From: an uncultured Christensenellaceae bacterium
Lineage (GTDB): Bacteria > Bacillota > Clostridia > Christensenellales > Borkfalkiaceae
Direction: 5' to 3'
Length of the DNA stretch: 64,000 bases
NCBI GenBank assembly: GCA_910586675.1
Contig: CAJUJO010000001.1
Location: 1 to 64,000 of the forward strand
This document shows, piece by piece, positions 16,625 through 25,322 of the stretch (position 1 is the stretch's first letter; every line of letters begins with the position of its first letter). The notes beneath the pieces are model-generated. The model did no database searches. It was given only the letters and a program-made list of their open reading frames with translations, and had not been told where the DNA came from. Made by a program: the position numbers and the translations under genes.

Positions 16625-17800
16625 TTATTCGTCCGAATCGGGCGGGAACGCCGCGTTTTCTTCGGGCGGAGCGATGCCGCGGAAGGAGTCTAGTTTTCTG
16701 CCGATGCTGTCGGTGCGCTTGGCGGCGCTGTCCACGGTGTCCTGTGCCTCCTGCAATTTCTTGCGCGTCTTATCCAAGAGCGCCGCAAATTTTACGAAAT
16801 CGGAACGGAAGGCGTCGAGCATGAGCCGCAGCTCGCCCGAACGCTTTTCGATAGCCGCCGTGCGGAAACCCGTTTGCAAGGTGGAAAGGAGCGCGCCGAA
16901 GTTGGTCGGTCCGCACGGCATGACCCGCCGCGCGTGCAGAAAGTCGGAAAGCCCCGCCATTTTCAGTACCTCGGCGTACAGCCCTTCTACGGGCAGATAC
17001 ATGACGGCAAAATCGGTCGTCGCGGGCGGCAGGATGTATTTTTTGGAAATGGAATCCGCCTGCGTCTTTACGGCGCGTTCTAAGTTCTTGCGGGCGCGTT
17101 CCTCCGCCTCCTTGTCGCCCCGTTCGCCCGCTTCGCACAGGCGCTGATATTCTTCGACGGGGAATTTGCTGTCTACGGGCAGATATACCGTTTCACCGTC
17201 CTTGGAGGGGAGGAGGATGGCAAAGTCGCACAGCGTGTTATCAAGCGGGTTGAGCTTGACCGAAGCGCGGTACTGTTCGGGCGCGAGCATCTGTTCGAGC
17301 AGGGTATTCAGCTGCGCTTCGCCCCAGGTCCCGCGCAGTTTTACGTTGGAGAACACGCGCTTGATGTCGGCAACGTTATCGGAAACGCTCTTCATCGCGC
17401 CCACGCTCTCGTACATCTTTTCCAGGCGTTCGGAAATGCGCGCGTAGCTCTCGGATAGCTTTCCGTCGAGCGAGGAGGTCAGCTTGTCGTCCACCGTGCG
17501 GCGGATGCGCTCTAAGTTGTGCGCGTTGGTTTCCACGATGTATTTGATGTCTTCGGAAAGGCGGTTTTGTATGTTGTTCAAGCGCTGTTCCGTGGCGCGG
17601 CTTAAATTTTCCGTCGTGCGGGCGTTGAAGTCGGCAAGGTTTCCGATGGCGTCCGTCTTTTCTTCCAGACGGCGCAGGCTTTCTTTTACGGACGCGTCGT
17701 CGCCGCGCGCGGGTGGGTTCTTTTTCAGCGCGATATATACGAGCATGACGGCGCAAAATGCCGAAAGGACGACGGCTATCACCAAAAGTGCGGTATTCAT
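16625..17800 (-). CDS. rmuC: DNA recombination protein RmuC homologue
   Basis: 391 residues: one N-terminal membrane helix, a long coiled coil (about 30-130) and the RmuC domain (VKLRGTWGEAQLNTLLEQML, DFAILLPSKDG, LPVDSKFPVEEYQRL, FAVMYLPVEGLYAEVL). RmuC proteins have a restriction-endonuclease-like core and limit DNA inversions at short inverted repeats; the mechanism is unsettled. Its ATG overlaps the stop of cca (ATGA), so the two are co-translated. Confidence 0.9.
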   Translation of the reverse strand: MNTALLVIAVVLSAFCAVMLVYIALKKNPPARGDDASVKESLRRLEEKTDAIGNLADFNARTTENLSRATEQRLNNIQNRLSEDIKYIVETNAHNLERIRRTVDDKLTSSLDGKLSESYARISERLEKMYESVGAMKSVSDNVADIKRVFSNVKLRGTWGEAQLNTLLEQMLAPEQYRASVKLNPLDNTLCDFAILLPSKDGETVYLPVDSKFPVEEYQRLCEAGERGDKEAEERARKNLERAVKTQADSISKKYILPPATTDFAVMYLPVEGLYAEVLKMAGLSDFLHARRVMPCGPTNFGALLSTLQTGFRTAAIEKRSGELRLMLDAFRSDFVKFAALLDKTRKKLQEAQDTVDSAAKRTDSIGRKLDSFRGIAPPEENAAFPPDSDE

Positions 17801-19155
17801 GTTTCCTCCTCCGTGTAAAGCTTCGCCGCGCGGCGAAGCAGATAGGTTTTATTGTTTCGCGCGCCGTTTTCGGCGCAGTGAAAGAGCAGTTCCTTCAACG
17901 CTTGCCCCGTGCGTTCGGGTTTCACGCCCGCTTTTTGCAGCTCCGCGCCGTTTACGGCGAGCTCGCTTAAACGCATCGGCACGCCTTCCCGCTTCATATC
18001 CGCGAGGATTGCCCGCCATTTGACGACGGCGGGCGCGGGGGAGAAATCGTCCTTGCAGGCGGTGTAATCCGCCTGTTTGAGGGTAAGCAACCTTTCAAGA
18101 AGGTCGTAATTTTCGATCATTTCGCGGCGGACTTTATTTTTTTTCATTTTGCCGTCCAAATCGCGCATGTGCAGCCGCACGAGCCGCGCCGTTTCGGAAA
18201 TCAGTTTAGCGGGCGCTTTCAGGCGGGAAAGAATTTCTCTTGCCATACGTTCGCCCTCTTCGGCGTGCGCGTAAAAGTTTCCGTCGCGCGCCATGCAGAA
18301 GGGCTTGCCGACGTCGTGCAAAAGGGCGGCGAAGCGAATCTCTTCGGGCGCGTAAGCGCAGCAGCGCAGGGAGTGTTCGAGCACGTCGTGGTCGTGAAAG
18401 TCGGGGCGTTGGCGCATTCCGTCGCCCATTGCAAGCTCGGGTAGGATATGCGCGAGCACGCCCGTTTTGTTCAGGACGGAGAGCCCGCGGTAGGGCGCTT
18501 CCTTCAAATCGTGCTTTTCGTCGGACGAGAGAATGAGTTTCAGCTCGGCAAAGACGCGCTCGGGCGCGATGTCATCTATGAGCGCGCAGTGTTTTTTCGC
18601 GCCGCATAAAGCTTCACCGTCGGGCGTGAAACCGAGCTGCGCCGCGAACCGCGCCAGCCGCATGAGACGGAGCCCGTCCTCGCCGAACACCTTGTCCGCG
18701 GGCGCGACGGTGCGCAGAATTTTCTTTTTTATATCCGCAATTCCGCCGAGCGGGTCGCGCAGCGCACCCTCCGCGATATCGTAATAGACGGCGTTTGCCG
18801 TAAAATCCCGCCTTTTCGCGTCCGTTTCCATGTCGTCCGTAAATATGATTTCCGCGGGGGTATGAACGCCGCGCACGTATTTGTCCGAACGGAATCGGGT
18901 AAATTCATAGCCGCGTCCTTCTTTGTCGGTCAATTTAACCGTACCCGTGTTCTTGTAAACCGAACGCGCGGAAAAACCGCACCGCTTCGCTGCGGCGAGA
19001 ATTTTTTCTTCGGGGAGCGGAGAGCAAATATCCCAGTCGGCGTTTTCGGGCAGGGGATAGCCGCACAAAAAGTCGCGCACGCTCCCGCCCACGAGGTAAA
19101 GGGGGCGGCACAGCTCCGCCAGCTTGATTAAATTATCGGGAAGAATCGCACGCAT
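17797..19155 (-). CDS. cca: CCA tRNA nucleotidyltransferase with HD domain
   Basis: 452 residues. The N-terminal class II polymerase head has VGGSVRDFLCG, the metal-binding DWDICS and the RRDFTANAV motif. A C-terminal HD phosphohydrolase domain (FAALLHDVGKPF) follows, as in bacterial CCA-adding enzymes of this type. The enzyme builds or repairs the 3' CCA of tRNAs. I prefer the ATG at 19155, preceded by GAGGCG, over a 13-residue longer start without RBS. Confidence 0.92.
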   Translation of the reverse strand: MRAILPDNLIKLAELCRPLYLVGGSVRDFLCGYPLPENADWDICSPLPEEKILAAAKRCGFSARSVYKNTGTVKLTDKEGRGYEFTRFRSDKYVRGVHTPAEIIFTDDMETDAKRRDFTANAVYYDIAEGALRDPLGGIADIKKKILRTVAPADKVFGEDGLRLMRLARFAAQLGFTPDGEALCGAKKHCALIDDIAPERVFAELKLILSSDEKHDLKEAPYRGLSVLNKTGVLAHILPELAMGDGMRQRPDFHDHDVLEHSLRCCAYAPEEIRFAALLHDVGKPFCMARDGNFYAHAEEGERMAREILSRLKAPAKLISETARLVRLHMRDLDGKMKKNKVRREMIENYDLLERLLTLKQADYTACKDDFSPAPAVVKWRAILADMKREGVPMRLSELAVNGAELQKAGVKPERTGQALKELLFHCAENGARNNKTYLLRRAAKLYTEEET

Positions 19156-19184
19156 GGGCGCCTCGATGAAAAATTTATAAAAAC

Positions 19185-19213
19185 AGTATACCAAATTATA
19201 AAAAAAATTGCAA
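19185..19213 (-). promoter_or_regulatory. Promoter of cca-rmuC sharing its -35 box with the divergent promoter
   Basis: On the minus strand TTGCAA (19213-19208), 17-bp spacer, TATACT (19190-19185). TTGCAA is its own reverse complement and also serves as the -35 of the plus-strand promoter. Confidence 0.75.
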
Positions 19214-19236
19214 TTCTCCGTGAAATATTATATAAT
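19208..19236 (+). promoter_or_regulatory. Promoter of the PAS-phosphatase gene
   Basis: TTGCAA (19208-19213), 17-bp spacer, TATAAT (19231-19236), 32 nt before the GTG start. Confidence 0.8.
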
Positions 19237-19268
19237 AGCCCAAGAAGGTTTTTTCAGAGGTCGAAAGG

Positions 19269-20327
19269 GTGAATTTATACAGAAGCGTGCTCAACAATAT
19301 TCCCACGGCGGCAATCGTCGTGGATAAAAATTTACGGGTGCGCTACGCGAACAAGGCGTTTCTCGATTATTTCCCTTCGATGAGAAGCAAGGGGACGCTC
19401 AAAGACGTTACCGGCTGCGGCGAGCAGACGGGCGTCTGCGGCGACGGAATTCGCTGCGTATATTGCCCCTTGCGCAATTTGTTCCTCGACGCGGCGGCGC
19501 ACGGGGGCCTCGCCTTCCGCAAGCTCATCATGAAGAGCGGCGACGGAACCAACCTCGCCTTCCGCATCAAAGTAAAGCCCTTGGGAAAGCTCTTTCTCGG
19601 CATCGTGGACAACGCGTACGAAATGGAGATCGCGCGGGAGATGCACTCCGCGCAGGATATTCAGCAGCGCTTATTGCCGCCCGCTTCGGGCGGCGGGCGC
19701 GTGCCCTACTCCTTTATGTACATTCCCTGCCGCGAAATCGGCGGGGATCTTCCCGACGTATACGAGGTCAACGGCGAGACGATGGGCTTGATCGCCGACG
19801 TTTCGGGCCACGGCATTTCCGCGGGAATGCTCTCCGCGTTCGTCAAAGCGGGGTGGGACAGGGGGGAGCCATCACCCTCGCTCGCCTTAAAAAAACTGAA
19901 CGCAAAGTTTCAGGAGCTCAATCTAGACGAGCGTTCGTACGTTACCGCCGTCGCCGTGCGCATTGACGCGGAGCGGCGGGAAATCTGTTATTCGGTCGCG
20001 GGGCACAACGCGCCAATACTGCTCAAAAGCGGGCACGGGATCGACGAGATCGTGATGAACTCCCCGCCCATTTCCACCTGGATTCCCGAATTCGGGTACG
20101 AGGACAGGCATATCGGATTCCGTTCGGGCGATATTTTGGCGCTCGTTACCGACGGCGTAACCGAAAGCAAGAACGAAAAGGGGGAGATGTTCTCGATCGA
20201 GCGAGTGGAAGGAATTTTGCAGCGTTCGGAAAACGCCGAGCAATTTATCGAGCGCTTGAAATCGGCAATCACCGAATTTTGCGGAAAGTTCGAGGACGAC
20301 GTTACCGCGATCGCATTCGATTTGTAA
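19269..20327 (+). CDS. PAS-domain PP2C (SpoIIE/RsbU-type) serine phosphatase
   Basis: 352 residues. The N-terminal PAS domain (about 5-120) carries a cysteine cluster (CGEQTGVCGDGIRCVYC) of a type seen in other PAS sensors and able in principle to bind metal. A short linker helix (EIAREMHSAQDIQQRLLP) leads into a PP2C domain with conserved metal-binding acidic residues (EIGGDLPDVYE, IADVSGHGISAG, LVTDGVTESKN, DDVTAIAFDL). Such proteins usually dephosphorylate anti-anti-sigma factors, but no anti-sigma or STAS gene is adjacent. The start is GTG, after AGAGG. A strong terminator follows. Confidence 0.88.
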   Translation: MNLYRSVLNNIPTAAIVVDKNLRVRYANKAFLDYFPSMRSKGTLKDVTGCGEQTGVCGDGIRCVYCPLRNLFLDAAAHGGLAFRKLIMKSGDGTNLAFRIKVKPLGKLFLGIVDNAYEMEIAREMHSAQDIQQRLLPPASGGGRVPYSFMYIPCREIGGDLPDVYEVNGETMGLIADVSGHGISAGMLSAFVKAGWDRGEPSPSLALKKLNAKFQELNLDERSYVTAVAVRIDAERREICYSVAGHNAPILLKSGHGIDEIVMNSPPISTWIPEFGYEDRHIGFRSGDILALVTDGVTESKNEKGEMFSIERVEGILQRSENAEQFIERLKSAITEFCGKFEDDVTAIAFDL

Positions 20328-20343
20328 TTCATTGATAAAATAA

Positions 20344-20378
20344 AAAGAACCGCTTGGGAAAGCGGTTCTTTTTGGTTT
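20344..20378. terminator. Bidirectional terminator
   Basis: Stem AAGAACCGCTT/AAGCGGTTCTT with loop GGGA, followed by T's on the plus strand; T-rich on the minus strand too. It separates the phosphatase gene from the convergent small membrane gene. Confidence 0.85.
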
Positions 20379-20385
20379 TTTTGAC

Positions 20386-20622
20386 TTACATAAAGAGAGG
20401 TCTCATGTTGAACAGCGTAAAGATAATGTCGAGAATCCAACCGATACCGAGACCGTAGAAAATCCAAAGAATACCGAGGATTACTTTCAATACGTTTCCT
20501 TCGATAACGCCGTCGACGAGACGAATGATACCGAGCACGCAGTCGAGGAATATTGCCAGAAGAACGCGCAGGATCCAAGGCAAAGATTGGAAAGAATTGC
20601 CTAAACTACCTCTTTTAGCCAT
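20386..20622 (-). CDS. Small two-helix membrane protein
   Basis: 78 residues from MAKRGSLGN, the ATG placed correctly behind AAAGGAGATG; a start seven codons upstream is rejected. Two hydrophobic helices (about 14-36 and 46-72) with aspartates at their ends (FLDCVLGIIRLVDG, GWILDIIFTLFN) loosely recall TM2/YqaE-type small membrane proteins, but I cannot assign a family. It has its own near-consensus promoter, so it is probably well expressed. Confidence 0.65.
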   Translation of the reverse strand: MAKRGSLGNSFQSLPWILRVLLAIFLDCVLGIIRLVDGVIEGNVLKVILGILWIFYGLGIGWILDIIFTLFNMRPLFM

Positions 20623-20657
20623 AACTTTTACATCTCCTTTCATAATTTTATAGTTTC

Positions 20658-20686
20658 ATTTTACACGCACGGATAGCGATTGTCAA
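20658..20686 (-). promoter_or_regulatory. Near-consensus promoter of the small membrane protein
   Basis: On the minus strand TTGACA (20686-20681, perfect -35), 17-bp spacer, TAAAAT (20663-20658). Confidence 0.85.
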
Positions 20687-20742
20687 GTGAAAAAGAAAAA
20701 TAACGCAAATTTGTTTTTTGTTTCACGCCGTTTACAATCGCG

Positions 20743-21276
20743 TTACAAGGTTTCCTTTCGGAAAACGTTTCCCGTTTCTAAATCTTTCCACAGCAATTGA
20801 TTTCCCTCCGCGGCGAGATAGGAATGCGGAGAATTTTCCTTCGGAATGGAAACGGAGCCGCAGTTCACGTAAAGGCAATCTTCTCTCTGTTCAAACGCGG
20901 GCACGTGAAAATGCCCGTTAATGAGAATTGTTTCCTTTGTAAGACGGGCGGGCATCTTGTGCCCGTGCGTTGCGACGGCGGTGCGCCCGCCGAGGGAGAG
21001 AAGGCAGAAGTCGGCTTCGATGGGGAATTCCAGAACCATGCCGTCTACGTCGCTGTCGCAGTTTCCGCGCACGCATAAAACGCGGTCTTTCAAACCGTTC
21101 AGAATCGCCGCGCACTCCAAAGTATTATATTCCGCCGGAAGGGGGTTTCGTGCGCCGTGATAGAGTAAATCGCCCAAAAGTAGCAGTTTTTCCGCCTTTT
21201 CTTCTAAAAAACGTTCTTTTAAGCGGCGGCACCAGTATGCCGAGCCGTGAATATCAGAAGCGATAACGAGTTTCAT
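20743..21276 (-). CDS. yfcE: YfcE-type metallophosphodiesterase
   Basis: 177 residues. The calcineurin-like metallophosphoesterase motifs are all present: ASDIHGS, LLLGDLLYHG, VRGNCDSDVD, THGHK and NGHFHVP. This matches the YfcE/MJ0936 phosphodiesterases, which act on artificial phosphodiesters; the natural substrate is unsettled. It begins 23 nt inside the 3' end of the HAD phosphatase gene, so it is the last gene of a four-gene minus-strand operon. Confidence 0.88.
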   Translation of the reverse strand: MKLVIASDIHGSAYWCRRLKERFLEEKAEKLLLLGDLLYHGARNPLPAEYNTLECAAILNGLKDRVLCVRGNCDSDVDGMVLEFPIEADFCLLSLGGRTAVATHGHKMPARLTKETILINGHFHVPAFEQREDCLYVNCGSVSIPKENSPHSYLAAEGNQLLWKDLETGNVFRKETL

Positions 21277-22075
21277 GATTCGATTCCTCTTGCAGCAGTT
21301 GTTTTATTTTTTTGATTACGCCGCCTTCGCTGTTCGGCGGCACGGTGCGGCGTATGATCTTTTTGAGGGGCGGATATGCGTTTTCGGGCACGTATGCCTT
21401 CCCGCATTCCAGCAACATTTCGTAATCGTTCATGTGATCGCCGAACGCCATGCACTCTTCCCGTTTGAACCCGAAATGCTTCCGAATCAATTTTACCGCT
21501 TCGCCCTTGCCGGCGGATGGTGCGGAAACGTCGCACCAGTCTTTGCCCGAAAGAATGGTTCTGAGGCGCGGAAGGCGTGGCGGCAGGATTTTGATACAGC
21601 GGTCGGCGGCGGAAAGTTCGTCGTAAACGGCGATTTTGCATATCTCCTCCTTTCCGATCGCCTCGTCTAAATCGGATATCTTCATGCAGTTGGTATAAGA
21701 CAGCATGGCGTATTGGAAAAAAGGCATTTCGTTGTTTTCTATGTAAGCGAAGTCCGTTCCGCACAGCATGGGAAACAGATGCGGGATAGCGCGGATCTCG
21801 TCCAACGCGTCTTTTAAGTACGTCTCCTTGATCGGATCGAGGAGCAGCGTTTCCTCTCTGTATTTGACGAGCGCGCCGTTTTCGCAGATAAAAACCACCT
21901 TATCTGCGACGGGGGCGAACAGCTTACGTAAGTTCGCATACTGCCTTCCGCTCGCGGGAGCGAAAAGGATATTCCGTTTTGCCAGCTCTTCGATGACGGA
22001 AAAAATCTCTTCGGGAAGTTTTTTGTCTTCGTCGAGGAGGGTGCCGTCAAGGTCGGTCGCGATGAATTTTATCAT
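21254..22075 (-). CDS. Cof-type HAD-superfamily hydrolase
   Basis: 273 residues. Motif I DLDGTLLDED with both aspartates, a C2-type cap in the middle, motif III K in SAGKGEAVKLI and motif IV FGDHMNDYEML. Cof-type enzymes dephosphorylate sugar phosphates, FMN or pyridoxal phosphate. The substrate here is not predictable. It lies between cls and yfcE. Confidence 0.88.
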   Translation of the reverse strand: MIKFIATDLDGTLLDEDKKLPEEIFSVIEELAKRNILFAPASGRQYANLRKLFAPVADKVVFICENGALVKYREETLLLDPIKETYLKDALDEIRAIPHLFPMLCGTDFAYIENNEMPFFQYAMLSYTNCMKISDLDEAIGKEEICKIAVYDELSAADRCIKILPPRLPRLRTILSGKDWCDVSAPSAGKGEAVKLIRKHFGFKREECMAFGDHMNDYEMLLECGKAYVPENAYPPLKKIIRRTVPPNSEGGVIKKIKQLLQEESNHETRYRF

Positions 22076-22090
22076 GTAGAGTCCTATCGT

Positions 22091-23554
22091 CTACGCCATC
22101 GGCGCGAACAGTCTGAAAAGGGGGGAGAGCAGCTTTTCCGCGGCGGAAGCCTTTTTCACGGGCGAGCCCGCTTTCCATGCGGCGAGGAAATCTTCTTCGA
22201 GCGCCTGCGCAAAAGATTCGTCCGAAATCAAAACGCCGCACTCCGCCTGTAAATACATGCTGCGGTAATCGAGATTGTATGAAGAAACGACGGAAAGACG
22301 TCCGTCGCACACGCAGTTTTTGGCGTGCAGAAATCCGTCCGTGTATTCGCGCACCTTTACACCGTGCGTTTCCAGCTCCCGCGCGTACGAGCGGGTGAGC
22401 AGAAACACTGTTTTTTTATCGGGAATATGCGGAATCATAAGCCGCACGTCCGCGCCTGCCGCCGCAGCCGATTGCAGCGCGCCGAGGAGCGTTCTGTCGA
22501 GGGCGAGATAGGGCGTAAAGGCGTAAATTTTTTTCGTTGCCGAGGAAAAAAGACGGCGGTAAACGCGCGCGCCCGTTCTTCCGTTTTTCCGTTCCCCGCC
22601 GTCGCAGAAGGGCGCGCAGGGCACGGCGCCTTCCGTTTTCGGCGCTGTCGAGAGCAGTTCAAAAAGAGCGCTTTCGTCTTTCGGGAAACGTTTGCTCCAA
22701 GATTTTGCAAACAGGCGGCAGAATTGAACTGCGGGTTCGCCCGTCAAGCGAACCGCGGAATCCTTCCAATGCCCGAAGCGTATCTTTTCCCCGACGTATT
22801 CGTCGGCAAGGTTGATTCCGCCCGTGTATGCGATCGCGCCGTCGATCAGCGCGAGCTTGCGGTGGTCGCGCCGATTGAGCGTGCCGTCGGGCAGAATGCG
22901 TACGGGGTGGTAGGAAAAGCATTTTATACCCCGCGCGGCAAGCTCTTTCGGATAATGTCGCGGCAGAGTAAGGCAGCAGCCGAAGTCGTCGTAGATAAGG
23001 CGCACGTCTGTTCCCGCTTTCGCTTTTTCTTCGAGGACGGCGAGCACAGCGTTCCAGAACGCCCCCCGTTCGACGATGTAGTAGTCCATCCAGATAAAGC
23101 GCTTTGCCTCCGTCAGGTCGGAAAGGAGTTTATCCCGCATGGCGGCGCCGTTCGGGAAATAGTCCGCGGAAGCGGCGTTTCCGCCCGTAAGTCCGCACAA
23201 CCGTTCGGCAAGGAGTGCGTATGCACCCATCTCTTCGTCCGCGTGGATTGGCCGTTCGGGCGTATCTCGGGGCAGAGTTTTGTCCGCCTTGTTCCGCCAA
23301 AAAAGGCAGAAGAGCGCGCCCGTCCAAGGCAGGAGAAGGATCAGAATCAGTTTTCCCGCCTTACTTTCGGGCAGCGCGGCCGAACATGCGACGGTCAATG
23401 CGCAAATAAAAGCGAAAACGCGCTCCGCCGCCGCGAGCGCGCCGAATACGCGGGGCAGATAAAAGGCAAGAAAAACGCCCGATAGCGCAATGATCGTCGT
23501 TATAAAAGCGCACGGGAACAGTCTTCCGCCGAAAAAGTAACGTAGTTTTCGCAT
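22091..23554 (-). CDS. cls: Cardiolipin synthase (phospholipase D family)
   Basis: 487 residues. Two N-terminal membrane helices (about 16-34 and 40-80) are followed by two PLD domains with intact HKD motifs: HRKLALID (with GGINLADEY) and HAKNCVCD (with SSYNLDYRS). The enzyme joins two phosphatidylglycerol molecules into cardiolipin and glycerol. It is 42 nt behind the dehydrogenase-like gene and 15 nt before the HAD gene. Confidence 0.92.
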   Translation of the reverse strand: MRKLRYFFGGRLFPCAFITTIIALSGVFLAFYLPRVFGALAAAERVFAFICALTVACSAALPESKAGKLILILLLPWTGALFCLFWRNKADKTLPRDTPERPIHADEEMGAYALLAERLCGLTGGNAASADYFPNGAAMRDKLLSDLTEAKRFIWMDYYIVERGAFWNAVLAVLEEKAKAGTDVRLIYDDFGCCLTLPRHYPKELAARGIKCFSYHPVRILPDGTLNRRDHRKLALIDGAIAYTGGINLADEYVGEKIRFGHWKDSAVRLTGEPAVQFCRLFAKSWSKRFPKDESALFELLSTAPKTEGAVPCAPFCDGGERKNGRTGARVYRRLFSSATKKIYAFTPYLALDRTLLGALQSAAAAGADVRLMIPHIPDKKTVFLLTRSYARELETHGVKVREYTDGFLHAKNCVCDGRLSVVSSYNLDYRSMYLQAECGVLISDESFAQALEEDFLAAWKAGSPVKKASAAEKLLSPLFRLFAPMA

Positions 23555-23596
23555 ATGTATTTTTTCGGCGGGTTTCCCGCTGTCGCGGGTAATTGA

Positions 23597-24604
23597 TTAT
23601 ACGAGGTCGATGATGTTCAGATCCTCTGCGTTTTTGACGGGCGAGGAAAGCGTTTCCATAAACGCGGCGATATTCTCCGATGCGTAGCGTTTGGCGGGGA
23701 AAATAGAAGTATCCGCCGCCTTGTTGGCGATCAGATTGATGGCGGTAGGAACGTATTCCTCGCCGTCGGTAATGCCGTAAACGGTGAGCCGCTTTTTGAG
23801 CGCGAGGTCGAGATTGACGGAAAGTCCGCGGGAATAGAAACCGCAGAAAACGGCGCTCGCATTGCGCGCGCACACTTTGAACGGGAGCGTTTTATCGTTC
23901 ATGTTTGCGGAAACGACGAAGATTGCGCCGTCGCAGAGCCGCCCGCCCGTCAGCTCGCCGACGTTGTCCATCAGCGTTTCGTCGGCAAAAACGGTATAAT
24001 ATACGCCGTTCGCCCGCGCGAAGTCCAGTCTGTTCTGATGCGTGTCGATAAGAATGGGGGAAGCCTGCTGGTAGATAAGGAGCTGGCAGATAATGAGCCC
24101 GAGCATGTTTCCTCCCACGACGGCGATATGCTGTCCTTTCTGGGCGCCGAGCGCGTCAACCGTCGCCTTTGCAAGCGCAACGAGCTCGATAAGAAGCGCG
24201 CTCTCGTCGTTTACGGAATCCGGAAGGGCGGTCATTTCGTCGGGGCTTATATAGACGAAATCGCGCAGATACCCCGCCGCGGTCGCGCCGCGCGTGATGT
24301 AGTCGCCTTCGGAAAAATTTTTCTTCTGCGTGCCCGTGTCGGGTGCGGGCAGGAAGGTGTGCAGCATGACGCGGGTTCCCTTGGGAAACTCGGGGTTGTC
24401 GTTTTCTTCCGCGACAATGCCCACGGCGAAGCGCCCCGGGATGAGCGGATAATTCACTTTAATTTCCCCGCCGAGGATTTCGGCACCCACGGTGTCGATC
24501 AAAACCTTGGTAATGCGGATTTTCAGCTTGCCCTCCTCGGGAGCGGGCATGGGCGCGTCTTCCCGCATGAGGTTGCCCGCGGCGATCAGTTTCCACACGT
24601 TCAT
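23597..24604 (-). CDS. Medium-chain dehydrogenase/reductase-like protein lacking zinc ligands
   Basis: 335 residues with an N-terminal GroES-like fold and a C-terminal Rossmann fold (IAVVGGNMLGLIICQLL). In zinc alcohol dehydrogenases the GroES part has a Cys-Gly-Thr/Ser-Asp ligand motif and a structural four-Cys loop. Here the corresponding stretch reads VLIDTVGAEILGGE and the loop has no cysteines, so no zinc site is visible. It may be a zinc-independent NAD(P)-binding reductase; the substrate is unknown. The RBS GGAAGGAG is well placed. First gene of the cls-HAD-yfcE operon and divergent from rpmE. Confidence 0.75.
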   Translation of the reverse strand: MNVWKLIAAGNLMREDAPMPAPEEGKLKIRITKVLIDTVGAEILGGEIKVNYPLIPGRFAVGIVAEENDNPEFPKGTRVMLHTFLPAPDTGTQKKNFSEGDYITRGATAAGYLRDFVYISPDEMTALPDSVNDESALLIELVALAKATVDALGAQKGQHIAVVGGNMLGLIICQLLIYQQASPILIDTHQNRLDFARANGVYYTVFADETLMDNVGELTGGRLCDGAIFVVSANMNDKTLPFKVCARNASAVFCGFYSRGLSVNLDLALKKRLTVYGITDGEEYVPTAINLIANKAADTSIFPAKRYASENIAAFMETLSSPVKNAEDLNIIDLV

Positions 24605-24763
24605 GAGGAACTCCTTCCAAAATAATGTTATCTTTATTTTTTGATATTATACCGCACAAAAGTGCATTTTGCAAGCGATTGAGCGGAAAAACCCTTTTTC
24701 GGCATTTTGCGCAAAAAATTTTTTTACATTATTATAAGATTTTGCGTTTGCCCTTAAAAACAG

Positions 24764-24792
24764 TTGACGAAAGGGCGGGAAACGGATATAAT
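24764..24792 (+). promoter_or_regulatory. Promoter of rpmE
   Basis: TTGACG (24764-24769), 17-bp spacer, TATAAT (24787-24792), 47 nt before the ATG. Confidence 0.85.
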
Positions 24793-24839
24793 GATTTATG
24801 TTTTTTCAAAGCGAAGACTAATTTCAGCGAGGTGAGTAT

Positions 24840-25043
24840 ATGAAAGCCGAAATTCATCCCAACTATCACGAGGTTACCGTGGTGTGCGCTTGCGGGGAAA
24901 CTTTCAAAACGGGCACGACGAAGGACGTCGAGGTTCTGAAAGTGGATATCTGCAGCAAGTGCCATCCCTTCTTTACGGGAAGACAGAAGCTCGTGGATAC
25001 CGGCGGACGTGTCGATAAATTCAAGAAAAGATACGGAATTTAA
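24840..25043 (+). CDS. rpmE: Large ribosomal subunit protein bL31
   Basis: 67 residues, standard length. It is the zinc-containing form, with CACG and CSKC motifs. The RBS is GAGGTGAGTAT. It has its own promoter and terminator. In Firmicutes rpmE commonly precedes yqhQ, prmC and prfA, as here. Confidence 0.95.
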   Translation: MKAEIHPNYHEVTVVCACGETFKTGTTKDVEVLKVDICSKCHPFFTGRQKLVDTGGRVDKFKKRYGI

Positions 25044-25050
25044 CAAAGCG

Positions 25051-25077
25051 CAGCCTCGGTTCCTCCGGGGCTGTTTT
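25051..25077 (+). terminator. Terminator of rpmE
   Basis: Nine-base-pair stem CAGCCTCGG/CCGGGGCTG with a 5-nt loop followed by TTTT. The 245 bases from here to the next gene hold no convincing promoter or coding sequence. Confidence 0.75.
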
Positions 25078-25322
25078 GCTAACGATTTTCCAAGCGTTCA
25101 CGAAACAGCGTTTATGGAACTATGTTGCGAAACGGGGAAGTATCCCGTTCAAGGAAAAATTTCCGATTATCTCAACGGGCACAATTTGCCGCATGTTTGC
25201 GGCTTGTCTTTGGGAGTTCAAATAACAGGAACAGGGCGGGTTTGAAGAAAAACGCTCGTTCGCATCACGGAAATTCTATTCTATGAAAAAGATTTTCGTG
25301 AACCTAATTCGGCAGGTTGGTA

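Noticed and set aside
25114..25245. Possible 43-codon gene between rpmE and yqhQ-prmC
   Set aside because: There is no ribosome binding site or promoter after the rpmE terminator, and the peptide matches nothing I recognise. Kept only as a possibility if relatives conserve it.
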